Of a stretch of 64,000 bases of DNA, positions 1-8,153 are shown piece by piece. Source of the DNA: Gemmatimonadota bacterium (GTDB lineage: Bacteria; JBHIER01; G020348925); assembly GCA_020348925.1 (NCBI GenBank), contig CP070758.1:2189177-2253176 (forward strand), read 5' to 3'. The stretch's first letter is position 1; the number at the start of each line of letters is the position of its first letter. The position numbers and the translations under genes are program-made. The notes under the pieces are model-generated. The model had not been told where the DNA came from. It saw only the letters and a list, made by a program, of their open reading frames with translations, and ran no database searches.

Positions 1-638
1 GCATCGGGTTGAAACGCGACACCCCAGCGATTGTTGCCGGCGACGTTGAACTCGTCGTCATTGTTGTCGTCCATGACGAAATAACTCTCCTCCGAGGCCG
101 TCGTCGTCTTCCCGAAATATCCGTTCCAGGAATCCACCCAGCCGGGATCTTCGGGATCGTTCCTCTTATCCGGCCACCCTCCCAATTCAGCCGGGGGCCA
201 GGAGTCTGGATCCGAATAGAGTGCGACACTGACTTCATTCGGATCGCGATTTGAATTGAAGTATCCCTCCACAGGTTCAAATCCCCACTGCTTACCCGTC
301 GTTGATACCTCCGGCTGGCTGGTCGGCCGTTGCACCGGGCACACGACAACGGAATGAAAGACCTGGTCGCCCTCGACGATCTCCGCGCCCACCAGGGGGC
401 TGACATCGCCCACGTAACCGTTGTTTTCATAAATCCACGCCCCCCTACTCCCCGCCGACGTGGGTTGACCTATGACACCCCAGTTCCCGAAGACCGTCTT
501 GACCAGGTTCCCTTTCATTATGGCCGAACTCCTATATTCCCTCCCGCTCCTTCCGGTCTGACCTGATACGAGTCCAGACGCAACCAACACAACAAGTGAG
601 AGGCTGACAATATGAACCGTTGTTCCTATACGTCTCAT
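1..638 (-). CDS. Secreted companion protein of the TonB receptor (3' end outside window)
   Basis: The frame reads from an ATG at 638, preceded by AAGGAGAATCGC, to the window edge with no stop, giving about 212 residues of an incomplete protein. It opens with a signal peptide (MRRIGTTVHIVSLSLVVLVA, then a cleavage site near SGQ). The mature part is rich in Gly, Trp, Asn and Asp, with stretches such as GAWIYENNGYVGDVSP and GWVDSWNGYFGK. Its opening resembles that of the 842-residue protein at 24506-27034 (a Trp/Gly/Asn-rich start followed by a GA or GAL segment). That gene also directly follows a TonB receptor. It starts 22 nt after the receptor stop, so the two are surely co-transcribed. I do not recognise a named family; the role is inferred only from position and export signal (outer surface, perhaps helping substrate capture). 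Confidence 0.7.
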   Translation of the reverse strand, partial: MRRIGTTVHIVSLSLVVLVASGLVSGQTGRSGREYRSSAIMKGNLVKTVFGNWGVIGQPTSAGSRGAWIYENNGYVGDVSPLVGAEIVEGDQVFHSVVVCPVQRPTSQPEVSTTGKQWGFEPVEGYFNSNRDPNEVSVALYSDPDSWPPAELGGWPDKRNDPEDPGWVDSWNGYFGKTTTASEESYFVMDDNNDDEFNVAGNNRWGVAFQPD

Positions 639-660
639 GCGATTCTCCTTAATTTTATCA

Positions 661-1923
661 TTAAAAGGAATACACGAAACCCAATTCGATTCTTCTTGGT
701 TCCGAGTAGTGGGTCGTATTCGTAAACCATTCGCCGACGCTATTCACCGTTTGAACGGGATTCGAGCTCTCAGCTGTCCGCTGTTGCAATGAGAAACCCG
801 CCCTGCCCGTATCATCGTATACGTTGATCTCATTGAGTCTGTCAAATATATTGTAAACCTTAAGAAAGAGGGTCAGTTTCGTAGGTCCAAAATTAAAATC
901 CTTGTAAGCGCGGGCATCGACATTGAGGAAGTAGGGCTTCTTTTGACTGTTGGTCAATAAAGCCGTGATGTCTTTGGATCGGCGGGGGGTGTACGGCATT
1001 CCGCTTCCATATTGTCCGATGACACTGAACCCCCATGCCGAGCCAGCATATGAAAAGGTCGAATTGACCGTGTGCGTTTGATCCCAATCCATGTGCGTCA
1101 TTTGTATCTCCGGCAGAGCCCCACCGGCTCTGGCGTTGCGGGCAGCCTCTGGATCCGAGTTGGACGCTTTGGCGACCTGATAGGTGTAATCGACGGACGC
1201 GGAGTACCCACCCACGAACCGCTTGCTCAAGGCCAGTACGACGCCCCTCACCAATCCAAAATCACTGTTTGAAATCTTACTGTATCTGTCCCGAATACTG
1301 AAGATCTCGATATCCTCCGCCGAGGTCCCGGCCAGATCTCGGATGTCTCTGAAGTAGGCCGTCACGTCGAGAAGAACGTCCTCGCTCAACTGCTGCTGCA
1401 ATCCGATTTCACCGCTCACGGTTTTTTCAGGTTTCAGATCTGCGTTTCCGATAACGCCTGTATGCGCTTCCGTATGATCCAGTTCAAACTCCGGATTTTG
1501 ATAGAGTCGCTCGAAACGGGGGATTTGAATGAAGTGTCCGTAGGAGAAATGAATGACACCACCCTCCATAAAAGGGAACGCCGCTCCAAACCTCGGACTC
1601 ACAAAAACTTTCGTGTCCGCATCTTTGTACCAATATGTTGCTCTGTCCTCGACACTCTTGGCACTATCCCCCTCATCCCCGTAAAACCCATTCCCGTTCG
1701 AATCCCAATACTTATTCTCATCCTTGACCGGATGGTAAATTTCCGGATCGGTCTCATCGGTGAGGATGCGGGCATCCGGATCGAAGTAGTCAACGCGGAA
1801 GCCTATATTGACTATAAAATTCTTGAATTCGATTTTATCCTGAATATATCCCGAGAACTCGATCGGATTGTATTCGTAACGACTCGTATGAATGGTCGTA
1901 TCGGAATATATCTGAGGATGAAT
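661..1923 (-). pseudogene. C-terminal barrel half of a TonB-dependent receptor, cut off by an in-frame stop
   Basis: This stretch is open in the same frame as the receptor fragment at 1924-3843 and continues it directly after a TAA at 1924-1926. Its first residues (IHPQIYSDTTIHTSRYEYNP, then GYIQDKIEFKNFIVNIGF) are ordinary outer-membrane barrel strands. The end is a typical barrel terminus, RRIELGFVYSF. Joined to the upstream half it would give a receptor of about 1060 residues, close to the 1059-residue paralogue at 27118-30297. A short protein could start at an internal GTG (1602), but I see no ribosome site there. One base change (TAT or TAC to TAA) explains the break. A sequencing error or read-through cannot be excluded. 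Confidence 0.8.
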
Positions 1924-3843
1924 TTACGGATTTTCCCAAAAGAGATTTTTGTCGATCTCCAACGAGTCCGGTTGCACTGTTATATCCTCAAAAAACAAAG
2001 AATGATGGCGGACTTCGGTACCCCATTTGAGTTGATGGATCCGTGTCACTTGGGCGGTCCAGTCGGTTTTTCCCAGCCACGTCTTGGTGTCACGCTTGAA
2101 GCGCTGATTATTCGTGCCACCCGTATGGAAACTGTACGGGTCGAGATCTATCAACAAGTAGTCGTGCACATAGCTCGTATCATCCCGGTTATCGTAAACA
2201 GAATGCCAATATCTCTTTAAGAAATACGACAGCGAGCTTTCATAAAACACTTTGGAGTTCAACGTATGGGTGAATTTTAGAATGTTAACGTAGCCCCGGC
2301 GGTGCCGCTCCACATCCCCATCCGGGTTGTACTGATACATCCGTTCGTAATCCCGGTAGTCAACACCGTCATAGATGAAGTTGTACGAAAGCTGGGCCTG
2401 GGGTGTTATTTTATAGATCAACTTCGTCTGATTGTAAAGTTTCTCACTCCAGTTCATGGGCACGTATTCCCCGTCTCCCATTCCACCCTTGTGAACTTGG
2501 CGAAAATAGTCCACGATCTCTCCGGTATAAGCGGCAATCGTGTCAGGATTATTTCTATGTTCCGGGGGAATAATTGCGTCGAGGATTTCCTCATACATCC
2601 AATCATTAATGACCAGATGTGAATCGATAACGGCGTTTGAGCCTAAAATATATTGCACCGACTGAAAATGACCTTCCGCGTCTGTCGCTCGACCAAGGGA
2701 AAGATACTCCGGCGCAAATGCTTCCAAATACCAGGTGGGCAGACCGTAAACCGGGAGGTCGTACACGACGGTATCAACACACTCGTCTTCTTCCCATATA
2801 CACCGTACATAATCTGAGCTATCTATTTCTTCCAAGTCCCAATACCATGAGGGAATACGTTCGACCGGGAAGCTATCCACCTCGGTATTCTCGAGTTCAA
2901 AAAGTGGTCCGGTCACCGCACTCGGATCATAGCGCCGCTGTCCGTACTGCCACCCGTCAAAATGGATACCCCGCCCGTTCACGAAAAAGAAAAGCTTGTC
3001 CTTGATAATGGCCCCACTCAGGTTCCCCTCAAAATTTCGAATGGCAAAGGGATCGACACGGCTGATGGCTCTGAAGATATGATCGTTATCGCTGGCATAG
3101 TCTCCGATATACCCTGTTATCGAGCCACTGAATTCGTTGCTCCCCTGTTTGGTCGCAATGTTCACAATGCCGGACATGGCCTGACCGTATTCGGCATTGT
3201 ACGCCCCGCTCACAAGCTGCATCTCCTGCACCATGCCTTTGCCCACTTCAACCACTTGATTGCCGTCATAGACATCAGTCACAGGCACGCCGTCAATCCA
3301 GTAGGCGATCTCCCCGCTCCTCCCCCCTCTCAGGTGCAGACCGTCCCGATCCACAATGCCGGCCTGAAGCTGGAGAGCCTCACTGACCTCAGTAATGGGC
3401 AGGGCCTCCATCTGCTTGGCCTCGACAATAGCCGTGGAGGCGGTCAGATCTTTCACCACCATTTGCCGCTCGGCCGTTACCGTAATGGCCTCACCAAGGG
3501 CGATCACCTGGGATTGGAGCTGAAAATCGACGGTTGTCGTCAGATCGAGAGAGACATTGATATTTTCGATCCGCATGGATTGATAGCCGATCATTGAAGC
3601 TCTGAGGGTATACGCGCCTGGGGGGATATTGAGCATCACGTAATACCCGTCAAAATCCGAAGCCGCTCCCATTGAGGTTCCCTCGACGATGACATTGGCG
3701 AAGGGGAGCGGTTCACCGCTCTCCGTATCGACGATCCTGCCGGCAATTTTCCCTGTTGTTCCCCACAATGAAACGCCCGCCCAGGAGAGTACGAGCAGAA
3801 CTGTAAAAATGGAAAGACAAGAGAAAGCTCTTTTTTCTCGCAT
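1924..3843 (-). CDS. TonB-dependent receptor, N-terminal part (signal, carboxypeptidase-like domain, plug, half barrel)
   Basis: Outer-membrane receptor for energy-dependent uptake, probably of a carbohydrate given the LacI regulator beside it (inference). It starts at ATG 3843 after AAAGGAAATCACG. It has a signal peptide (about residues 1-28), a carboxypeptidase-regulatory-like fold (about 30-110, KIAGRIVDTESGEPLPFANV), then a plug domain (about 115-235) with ITVTAERQMV, LHLRGGRSGEIAYWIDGVPV and EYGQAMSGIVNIATKQGS. The barrel begins after that and stops at codon 640 (ending LFWENP), where full-length relatives run on for another 400 residues. The missing part is present downstream in frame. 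Only 17 nt separate it from the regulator, so it is the second gene of a LacI-controlled operon. As written, the product lacks half its barrel and should not fold. Confidence 0.9.
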   Translation of the reverse strand: MREKRAFSCLSIFTVLLVLSWAGVSLWGTTGKIAGRIVDTESGEPLPFANVIVEGTSMGAASDFDGYYVMLNIPPGAYTLRASMIGYQSMRIENINVSLDLTTTVDFQLQSQVIALGEAITVTAERQMVVKDLTASTAIVEAKQMEALPITEVSEALQLQAGIVDRDGLHLRGGRSGEIAYWIDGVPVTDVYDGNQVVEVGKGMVQEMQLVSGAYNAEYGQAMSGIVNIATKQGSNEFSGSITGYIGDYASDNDHIFRAISRVDPFAIRNFEGNLSGAIIKDKLFFFVNGRGIHFDGWQYGQRRYDPSAVTGPLFELENTEVDSFPVERIPSWYWDLEEIDSSDYVRCIWEEDECVDTVVYDLPVYGLPTWYLEAFAPEYLSLGRATDAEGHFQSVQYILGSNAVIDSHLVINDWMYEEILDAIIPPEHRNNPDTIAAYTGEIVDYFRQVHKGGMGDGEYVPMNWSEKLYNQTKLIYKITPQAQLSYNFIYDGVDYRDYERMYQYNPDGDVERHRRGYVNILKFTHTLNSKVFYESSLSYFLKRYWHSVYDNRDDTSYVHDYLLIDLDPYSFHTGGTNNQRFKRDTKTWLGKTDWTAQVTRIHQLKWGTEVRHHSLFFEDITVQPDSLEIDKNLFWENP

Positions 3844-3860
3844 CGTGATTTCCTTTGGTT

Positions 3861-4901
3861 CTAAGTGATTTGGTTATGGGATTGGTGTCTCAGGGCACCG
3901 CACGTATTTCTTACGATCAATGATGTATGAAAAACCTTTTTAAAACCATTTGTGACGACATCCGTAATGCATTCAACCAATCTGTCTACGGCCAGTTTCC
4001 CCATTTCGAACATCGGTTGTCGCATCGTCGTCAGGCCGATATATTGAGCCAATTCTATATCATCAAATCCCACAATAGCCATATCGTTGGGAACGTTTAA
4101 ACCGTCCTCTTCAATGGCTTTCATGGCACCAATGGCCTGAATGTCACTCGACACGAACACAGCGGTGGGCCTATTGCTTCCAAGATGCAGCAACTGCTTC
4201 ATGGCCTGGTAGCCCGCTTTTCTATTAAACCCGTCTTCACCGGTGACATAGTCGCTGATGACAAGATACTCCCGCCTGAAACCGATATCATGGTCTCGGA
4301 GTGCATTCTTATATCCTTCGAGTCTTACTCGGGCCGGTGAGCTTTTCAGGTGCCCGTCGATCATACCTATTCTTGAATGACCCTGACGAATGAGATGCTG
4401 CGTGGCCACATAGGCCCCCCGCCTGTTCTCAACCGTGACAGAATCCAAGTCAGGGTGATAACTGTCAACAAGAACGATGGGCAGGCGAGAGCGGCGAAGT
4501 TCCCACACTTCATTATTGGTCATTTCAAGGGAGATGAGGAGCATCCCGTCCACTTTTCGCTCCTGCAGAACCTTCCTCAGAATCATCTCCTTCTTGTTTG
4601 TCTCATCGACATTATAGAGAATTAAATCGTACTGAAATTTGGATACTTCCCCCTGAATACCCCTGAGCAATTCCACAAAAAAATAGCCCGTAAAAAACGG
4701 AACAACAACTCCGATCGTGTTCGTCCTTCTACGGGCCAATCCACGGGCCGAGGCGTGAGGCCGATAGCCCAATTCTTTCACAACAGCCAGGACTTTTTCC
4801 TTCGTCCTGGGAGCTATAGAGCCGCTATTGTTTATTGCTCGTGAAACCGTGCCAATCCCGACACCGGCTCTCTTGGCGACATCATAAATGGTGACTGACA
4901 T
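3861..4901 (-). CDS. LacI/GalR-family transcription regulator
   Basis: The N-terminal helix-turn-helix (YDVAKRAGVGIGTVSRAI) and hinge (GYRPHASARGLARRRTNTIG) are classic for LacI/GalR. A periplasmic-binding-protein-like sugar-sensing domain follows (about residues 62-335), with the family signature VPNDMAIVGFDDIELAQYIG near the end. The frame is open further upstream, but I place the start at ATG 4901. It has AAAGGAG at good distance, the product then begins directly with the DNA-binding domain (MSVTIYDVAKRA), and the extra 24 codons would cover the operator and promoter. The length of 346 residues is normal. It lies 17 nt upstream of the TonB receptor and sits behind a strong promoter with a LacI-type operator, so it most likely represses itself and the receptor until a sugar ligand appears. 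The ligand is unknown. Confidence 0.93.
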   Translation of the reverse strand: MSVTIYDVAKRAGVGIGTVSRAINNSGSIAPRTKEKVLAVVKELGYRPHASARGLARRRTNTIGVVVPFFTGYFFVELLRGIQGEVSKFQYDLILYNVDETNKKEMILRKVLQERKVDGMLLISLEMTNNEVWELRRSRLPIVLVDSYHPDLDSVTVENRRGAYVATQHLIRQGHSRIGMIDGHLKSSPARVRLEGYKNALRDHDIGFRREYLVISDYVTGEDGFNRKAGYQAMKQLLHLGSNRPTAVFVSSDIQAIGAMKAIEEDGLNVPNDMAIVGFDDIELAQYIGLTTMRQPMFEMGKLAVDRLVECITDVVTNGFKKVFHTSLIVRNTCGALRHQSHNQIT

Positions 4902-4916
4902 CAACATTCTCTCCTT

Positions 4917-4934
4917 TGTGGAAGCGCTTCCACA
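4917..4934. promoter_or_regulatory. Perfect 18-bp LacI-type operator
   Basis: TGTGGAAGCGCTTCCACA is a perfect palindrome containing the LacI/GalR/cre consensus TGnAAnCGnTTnCA with the central CG. It begins 6 nt after the -10 box of the promoter at 4941-4969, so it covers about +1 to +18. It ends just before the ribosome site of the regulator gene. Binding here would block transcription of the regulator and receptor. Confidence 0.88.
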
Positions 4935-4940
4935 TTTGGA

Positions 4941-4969
4941 AGTATACAAAAAACCGTGTACCGTGTCAA
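4941..4969 (-). promoter_or_regulatory. Sigma-70-type promoter of the LacI-TonB operon
   Basis: On the minus strand, TTGACA (4964-4969) and TATACT (4941-4946) are separated by exactly 17 nt. The -35 box is perfect and the -10 box matches 5 of 6 bases. The start point would be near 4934, at the edge of the operator. Confidence 0.8.
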
Positions 4970-5467
4970 GCACTTTTTTTAAAAAAATGAATTATTATTA
5001 AAAAAAAAGGTGATAGTATCATTACGGCGAGAACGACCTTCCTTTCAGATTATTTTATTAATAATCAGATAATTACGATTAACACAGGATTACCGATACG
5101 GATCCTGAAAAGATTTTGAGTGGCCGACAACTCAATACTCCGAGTCATTTCTTGTCCTTGTAGATACGGAGTTGGTGAAAGAATTCGTCGACGTAAGTCA
5201 AAAATTGAAATTTACCGGATTTTCATGCAATGTTCATGTTGTTAGGAGTTGTACGATGTTCTGAAAAATACGCAGAACCCATGAGCTGAAACTCTTGACC
5301 ACCCAGTATATCTATCCCATTCCCTCCCCTGCCATGGCTTCGGCGAAGAACGGTTCGCAAAGTGAGGAGACTAAAAATGTTCTGCAAAAGGAAGATGCAC
5401 TTACGAATTCGAATCCTACAAATCACTCGAGTACATGAACAAGCGGAACCTTTTCTAACACCCCCAT
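4970..5467. other. Intergenic, no gene seen
   Basis: AT-rich near the promoter (runs of A/T at 4975-5010), then mixed sequence. A 67-codon minus-strand frame at 5223-5426 has no ribosome site and looks like chance. No terminator of convincing strength was seen for an upstream minus-strand gene; dapA ends at 5468, next to this stretch. Confidence 0.5.
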
Positions 5468-6346
5468 CTATTTAAGAAGATCGTAACTCCGGAGAACTGA
5501 TTTCAGCTTTTCTCTGTTCTCCGGCAGCATGCGGACGAGGGGAAGACGCACATCGCCCACGTCCCAGCCTGTCATATTCATGGCCTCTTTGACCGGCATG
5601 GGATTGGTCTCGATAAACATGGCCTCACACAGAGGGAACAGCTTGTGATGCCACGTTGTCGCCTCGTGAATATCGCCGCGCTCAAAGGCCGTGATCATGG
5701 CCTTCATATCCTGGGGAACAATGTTGCCCACGACCGACACGACGCCTTTTCCGCCCACGGCCATGGCCGGGAGAGTCAACCCATCATCACCGGAGAGCAT
5801 CGTCACTCTGTCACCGCACGTCAGCACCACGTCCGTCATCTGCGTCAGACTGCCGCTGGCCTCTTTCACGGCCGCTATGTTGTCGTGATCTGCCAGAGCT
5901 CCAAGTGTTTTGGGCAGCAGGTTCACACCGGTCCGACCGGGGACGTTATAGATCAACAGGGGTATATCCGTCGAGTCTGCAAGAGTGAGAAAGTGAGCCT
6001 TCAAGCCTTCCTGGGTCGGTTTGTTGTAATACGGCGTGATCGTCATAGCCCCGTCAGCGCCCAGGTCTTTGACCTTCTTCACATTTTCGATCGACTTCGT
6101 CGTGGAAAAGGTCCCGGCGTTGGCCACCACCTTCAGCTTCCCCTTGGCCTCATCGACCACGACCTCGACAACGCGAAAATGCTCCTCCCAGGTGAAGGTG
6201 GGATTCTCGCCGGTCGTGCCGCAGGGAACGAGGCCGTTGGTGCCATTTTCGATGTGAAAGCGAACCATCTCGCGTATCTTCTCTTCATTCACCTTTCCGT
6301 CTCTATCGAAAGGTGTCACCATGGCGACGTAGAGTCCTGTGAACAT
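5468..6346 (-). CDS. dapA: 4-hydroxy-tetrahydrodipicolinate synthase
   Basis: Condenses pyruvate with aspartate semialdehyde at the entry to lysine and diaminopimelate synthesis, in the cytoplasm. The 292 residues match the family length. Visible active-site features are GTTGE (43-47), TPYYNKP (104-110), Tyr133 and Arg138 in YNVPGRTG, and the Schiff-base Lys161 in AAVKEASG. The Arg of the YNVPGRTG motif favours DapA over sialate lyase or other aldolases of this fold. The start ATG follows AGGAGGTAAA. The gene stands alone: nearly 500 nt lie downstream before the LacI promoter region and about 1.8 kb of repeats lie upstream. Confidence 0.95.
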   Translation of the reverse strand: MFTGLYVAMVTPFDRDGKVNEEKIREMVRFHIENGTNGLVPCGTTGENPTFTWEEHFRVVEVVVDEAKGKLKVVANAGTFSTTKSIENVKKVKDLGADGAMTITPYYNKPTQEGLKAHFLTLADSTDIPLLIYNVPGRTGVNLLPKTLGALADHDNIAAVKEASGSLTQMTDVVLTCGDRVTMLSGDDGLTLPAMAVGGKGVVSVVGNIVPQDMKAMITAFERGDIHEATTWHHKLFPLCEAMFIETNPMPVKEAMNMTGWDVGDVRLPLVRMLPENREKLKSVLRSYDLLK

Positions 6347-6374
6347 TTTACCTCCTTACTCCAGCAAAAGTGAT

Positions 6375-6388
6375 TGGGAACTTTCCCA
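6375..6388. promoter_or_regulatory. Interrupted palindrome upstream of dapA
   Basis: TGGGAACTTTCCCA has perfect 6-bp arms (TGGGAA/TTCCCA) around a 2-nt centre. It lies 29 nt upstream of the dapA start codon. It could be an operator or lie in the 5' leader; no matching regulator is known from this window. Confidence 0.35.
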
Positions 6389-6875
6389 TTTAAATAATTG
6401 CATTGACCTCCACAAAATGGTTTTAAGGAACACGGGATTCATAATATAGTCTTTTTCGAAAAAGTCAAGGGTTTTTTGGAGAACGCACCGAAAATATTTC
6501 GTATATAGAACTCAATTCACTTTTTTTTATTTGCTCCAGTGTCTCGGAGGCAAAGAATCCCAATTCGCCTTCGGCCTTCTCATCCCCTCGAAATCATAAT
6601 AGTATGACACCAGGACGGATCGCAATAAAGTAAAGACGTGGGATAATAACCTTGCACATTTTTCTCAAATGTTTACATTAATAATTGTCAATTCATTATC
6701 AAAAAAAGGTCAACTTCGCAACCTCTATATTAGTAAAACACTATATTACAATTTCTTACAGAATATAAAGAAAAGCAAAAAAAAATATAAGAATATATCA
6801 TACTGAATATAATTAATTTAGAGATATCTATGCTGCTTATTATAAAAAAGATTTGCTAATATAATATTTTTTTAC
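6389..6875. other. AT-rich intergenic stretch without genes
   Basis: Base composition falls sharply between about 6640 and 6875 (long A/T runs, many TATA-like words) compared with the neighbouring genes. No open frame with a ribosome site was found. It may hold the dapA promoter at its left end. Confidence 0.5.
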
Positions 6876-6904
6876 TTGACATATTAACGGAGATGTACTA
6901 ATAT
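6876..6904 (+). promoter_or_regulatory. Promoter-like element with no obvious gene downstream
   Basis: TTGACA (6876-6881), a 17-nt spacer and TAATAT (6899-6904) form a strong-looking plus-strand promoter at the right edge of the AT-rich stretch. No protein-coding frame follows for over 1.2 kb, so the transcript, if any, may be a small RNA. Confidence 0.45.
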
Positions 6905-7092
6905 ATTAGAAGTCAGAGAATCCGTAAGAATCAGGTAGGCTTAAAACGGAGGGAGACGAACGTCATAAAATTTCTGTGTAATAAATTCCGTTTCGTTCTC
7001 GTTCAATGAGAGACGTTTTTCTCTGCTCCGGTTTGGAATCGGAACTGTGAGTGAGAGATCTTTTGTACATGAACAAGTGAAACACGTATGAT

Positions 7093-7120
7093 CCGAAGGT
7101 TGTTTAGACACAACCTTTGG
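7093..7120. other. Stem-loop
   Basis: Arms CCGAAGGTTGT and ACAACCTTTGG (11 pairs, one of them G-U) enclose a 6-nt loop. There is no T tract, so it is not a standard terminator. It lies about 190 nt downstream of the promoter-like element at 6876-6904 and could be part of its RNA. Confidence 0.45.
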
Positions 7121-7237
7121 ACTGGAGGTCACGACGCCTCTACGATGTTTCCCCGATGTTCCACATTGAAGAAGAAAGGGGGTCCTTCACTTTTCAACAA
7201 TTGAATAGGTTTGGTAATTAGGGCATGCAGCTTATAA

Positions 7238-7434
7238 CCTGATTCATTCATGAAATGCTATTCCAACTGAAGCGAACCTATTGCAGACCGCTGCCACAAA
7301 CAGATTTCTCCACTCCGATCGAAACGACAGAATGTGTCATTCTGAGCGGAGCGTAGCGGAGTCGAAGAATCTGTATGGCAATATTTTGCAGAGTACGGGA
7401 TGACAGCCTTGGTTTTCTTCATGAATAATTCAGG
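7238..7434. repeat. MITE-like repeat, copy 1
   Basis: About 197 bp bounded by terminal inverted repeats CCTGATTCATTCATGAA and TTCATGAATAATTCAGG (15 of 17 bases complementary). A diverged second copy lies at 7606-7825 with the same internal order: an ATGAAATGCTATTC start, then a TCATTCTGAG...GTCGAAGAATCT block. No transposase is inside. Short frames here are repeat artefacts. Confidence 0.65.
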
Positions 7435-7605
7435 ATAAAGACACCCAGGCCAAAAGCGTGTCGTAGAGCTGGTCACGACGCCTTCTTTACGCTCGTTTGA
7501 TATACTTCGGTTATTGTGTTATGGTACACTAATCGAAGTAGAATGAGTGAGGGGGCGTTTTTTATTTTTCAACCTTCTTCAATTTTGTCGGAGGTTATGT
7601 CTAAC

Positions 7606-7825
7606 CCGATTAATTCATGAAATGCTATTCTGACCAAAGTATAGCCATTGCGAAACCGTTGCTGAAAAAAGGTGCCTTCACGGAGTCTGCTCCGGGCTTA
7701 TCCTTGGGATTGAAATGACAGAATAGTCATTCTGAGTGGAGCGAAGCGTAGTCGAAGAATCTAAAGTGCAACAACCTCCAGTTTGCTGGAATGGCAAACC
7801 GCGTTCTGTTTGTGAATGATTCAGG
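7606..7825. repeat. MITE-like repeat, copy 2
   Basis: Diverged second copy of the element at 7238-7434. It starts CCGATTAATTCATGAA, followed by ATGCTATTC. Its middle holds TCATTCTGAGTGGAGC and GTCGAAGAATCT, and it ends TTTGTGAATGATTCAGG. Outside both copies, at 7128 and 7471, the word GGTCACGACGCC recurs, so the duplicated unit may be longer than the inverted repeats suggest. Confidence 0.6.
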
Positions 7826-7888
7826 CGAAAACACCACGAAAATCTTGAATATGAAGAAAGTTTGACGTTTTGAGATCGATGTGACGAT

Positions 7889-7923
7889 GCTTCTTTTTCT
7901 TTGCTGGCCAAAGAAAAAGAAGC
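7889..7923. repeat. Perfect 14-bp hairpin
   Basis: Arms GCTTCTTTTTCTTT and AAAGAAAAAGAAGC are fully complementary around a 7-nt loop (GCTGGCC). It sits directly left of a longer inverted repeat and probably belongs to the same repetitive element. Confidence 0.6.
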
Positions 7924-7942
7924 AAAAAGAAAATCCAGCCGC

Positions 7943-8069
7943 AAGCCTTCACCGGGACCATCGTCGGCTCGCTTCGCTGTTTTTCCGAAACTCGTCCCCG
8001 CTTATGCGGTGACTCAGACAGCCGGAAAAACGACGCTTCGCTTGTCGGATGGTCCAGCGGTTCAGGCTT
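7943..8069. repeat. Long imperfect inverted repeat
   Basis: A left arm of about 50 nt (starting AAGCCTTCACCGGGACCATC) is matched by the reverse complement of the right arm (ending GGTCCAGCGGTTCAGGCTT). The centre is about 20 nt. It ends about 85 nt before the exosortase island and has no coding frame of its own. Confidence 0.55.
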
Positions 8070-8153
8070 CAGGGCATCTGAGTTGCATTATATGCCATAG
8101 AGACTCGACCCCCTGGATTGGCAATATCCAACGGAGGGGGTGACACAGAGAAA

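Noticed and set aside
265-290. tRNA-like GGTTCAAATCC word
   Set aside because: It lies within the secreted-protein coding frame and has no acceptor or anticodon stem around it.
5223-5426. 67-codon minus-strand frame downstream of the LacI region
   Set aside because: No ribosome site and no protein-like composition.
7258-7944. Minus-strand frames of 72 and 88 codons
   Set aside because: They lie within the MITE-like copies and read through their inverted repeats; no ribosome sites.
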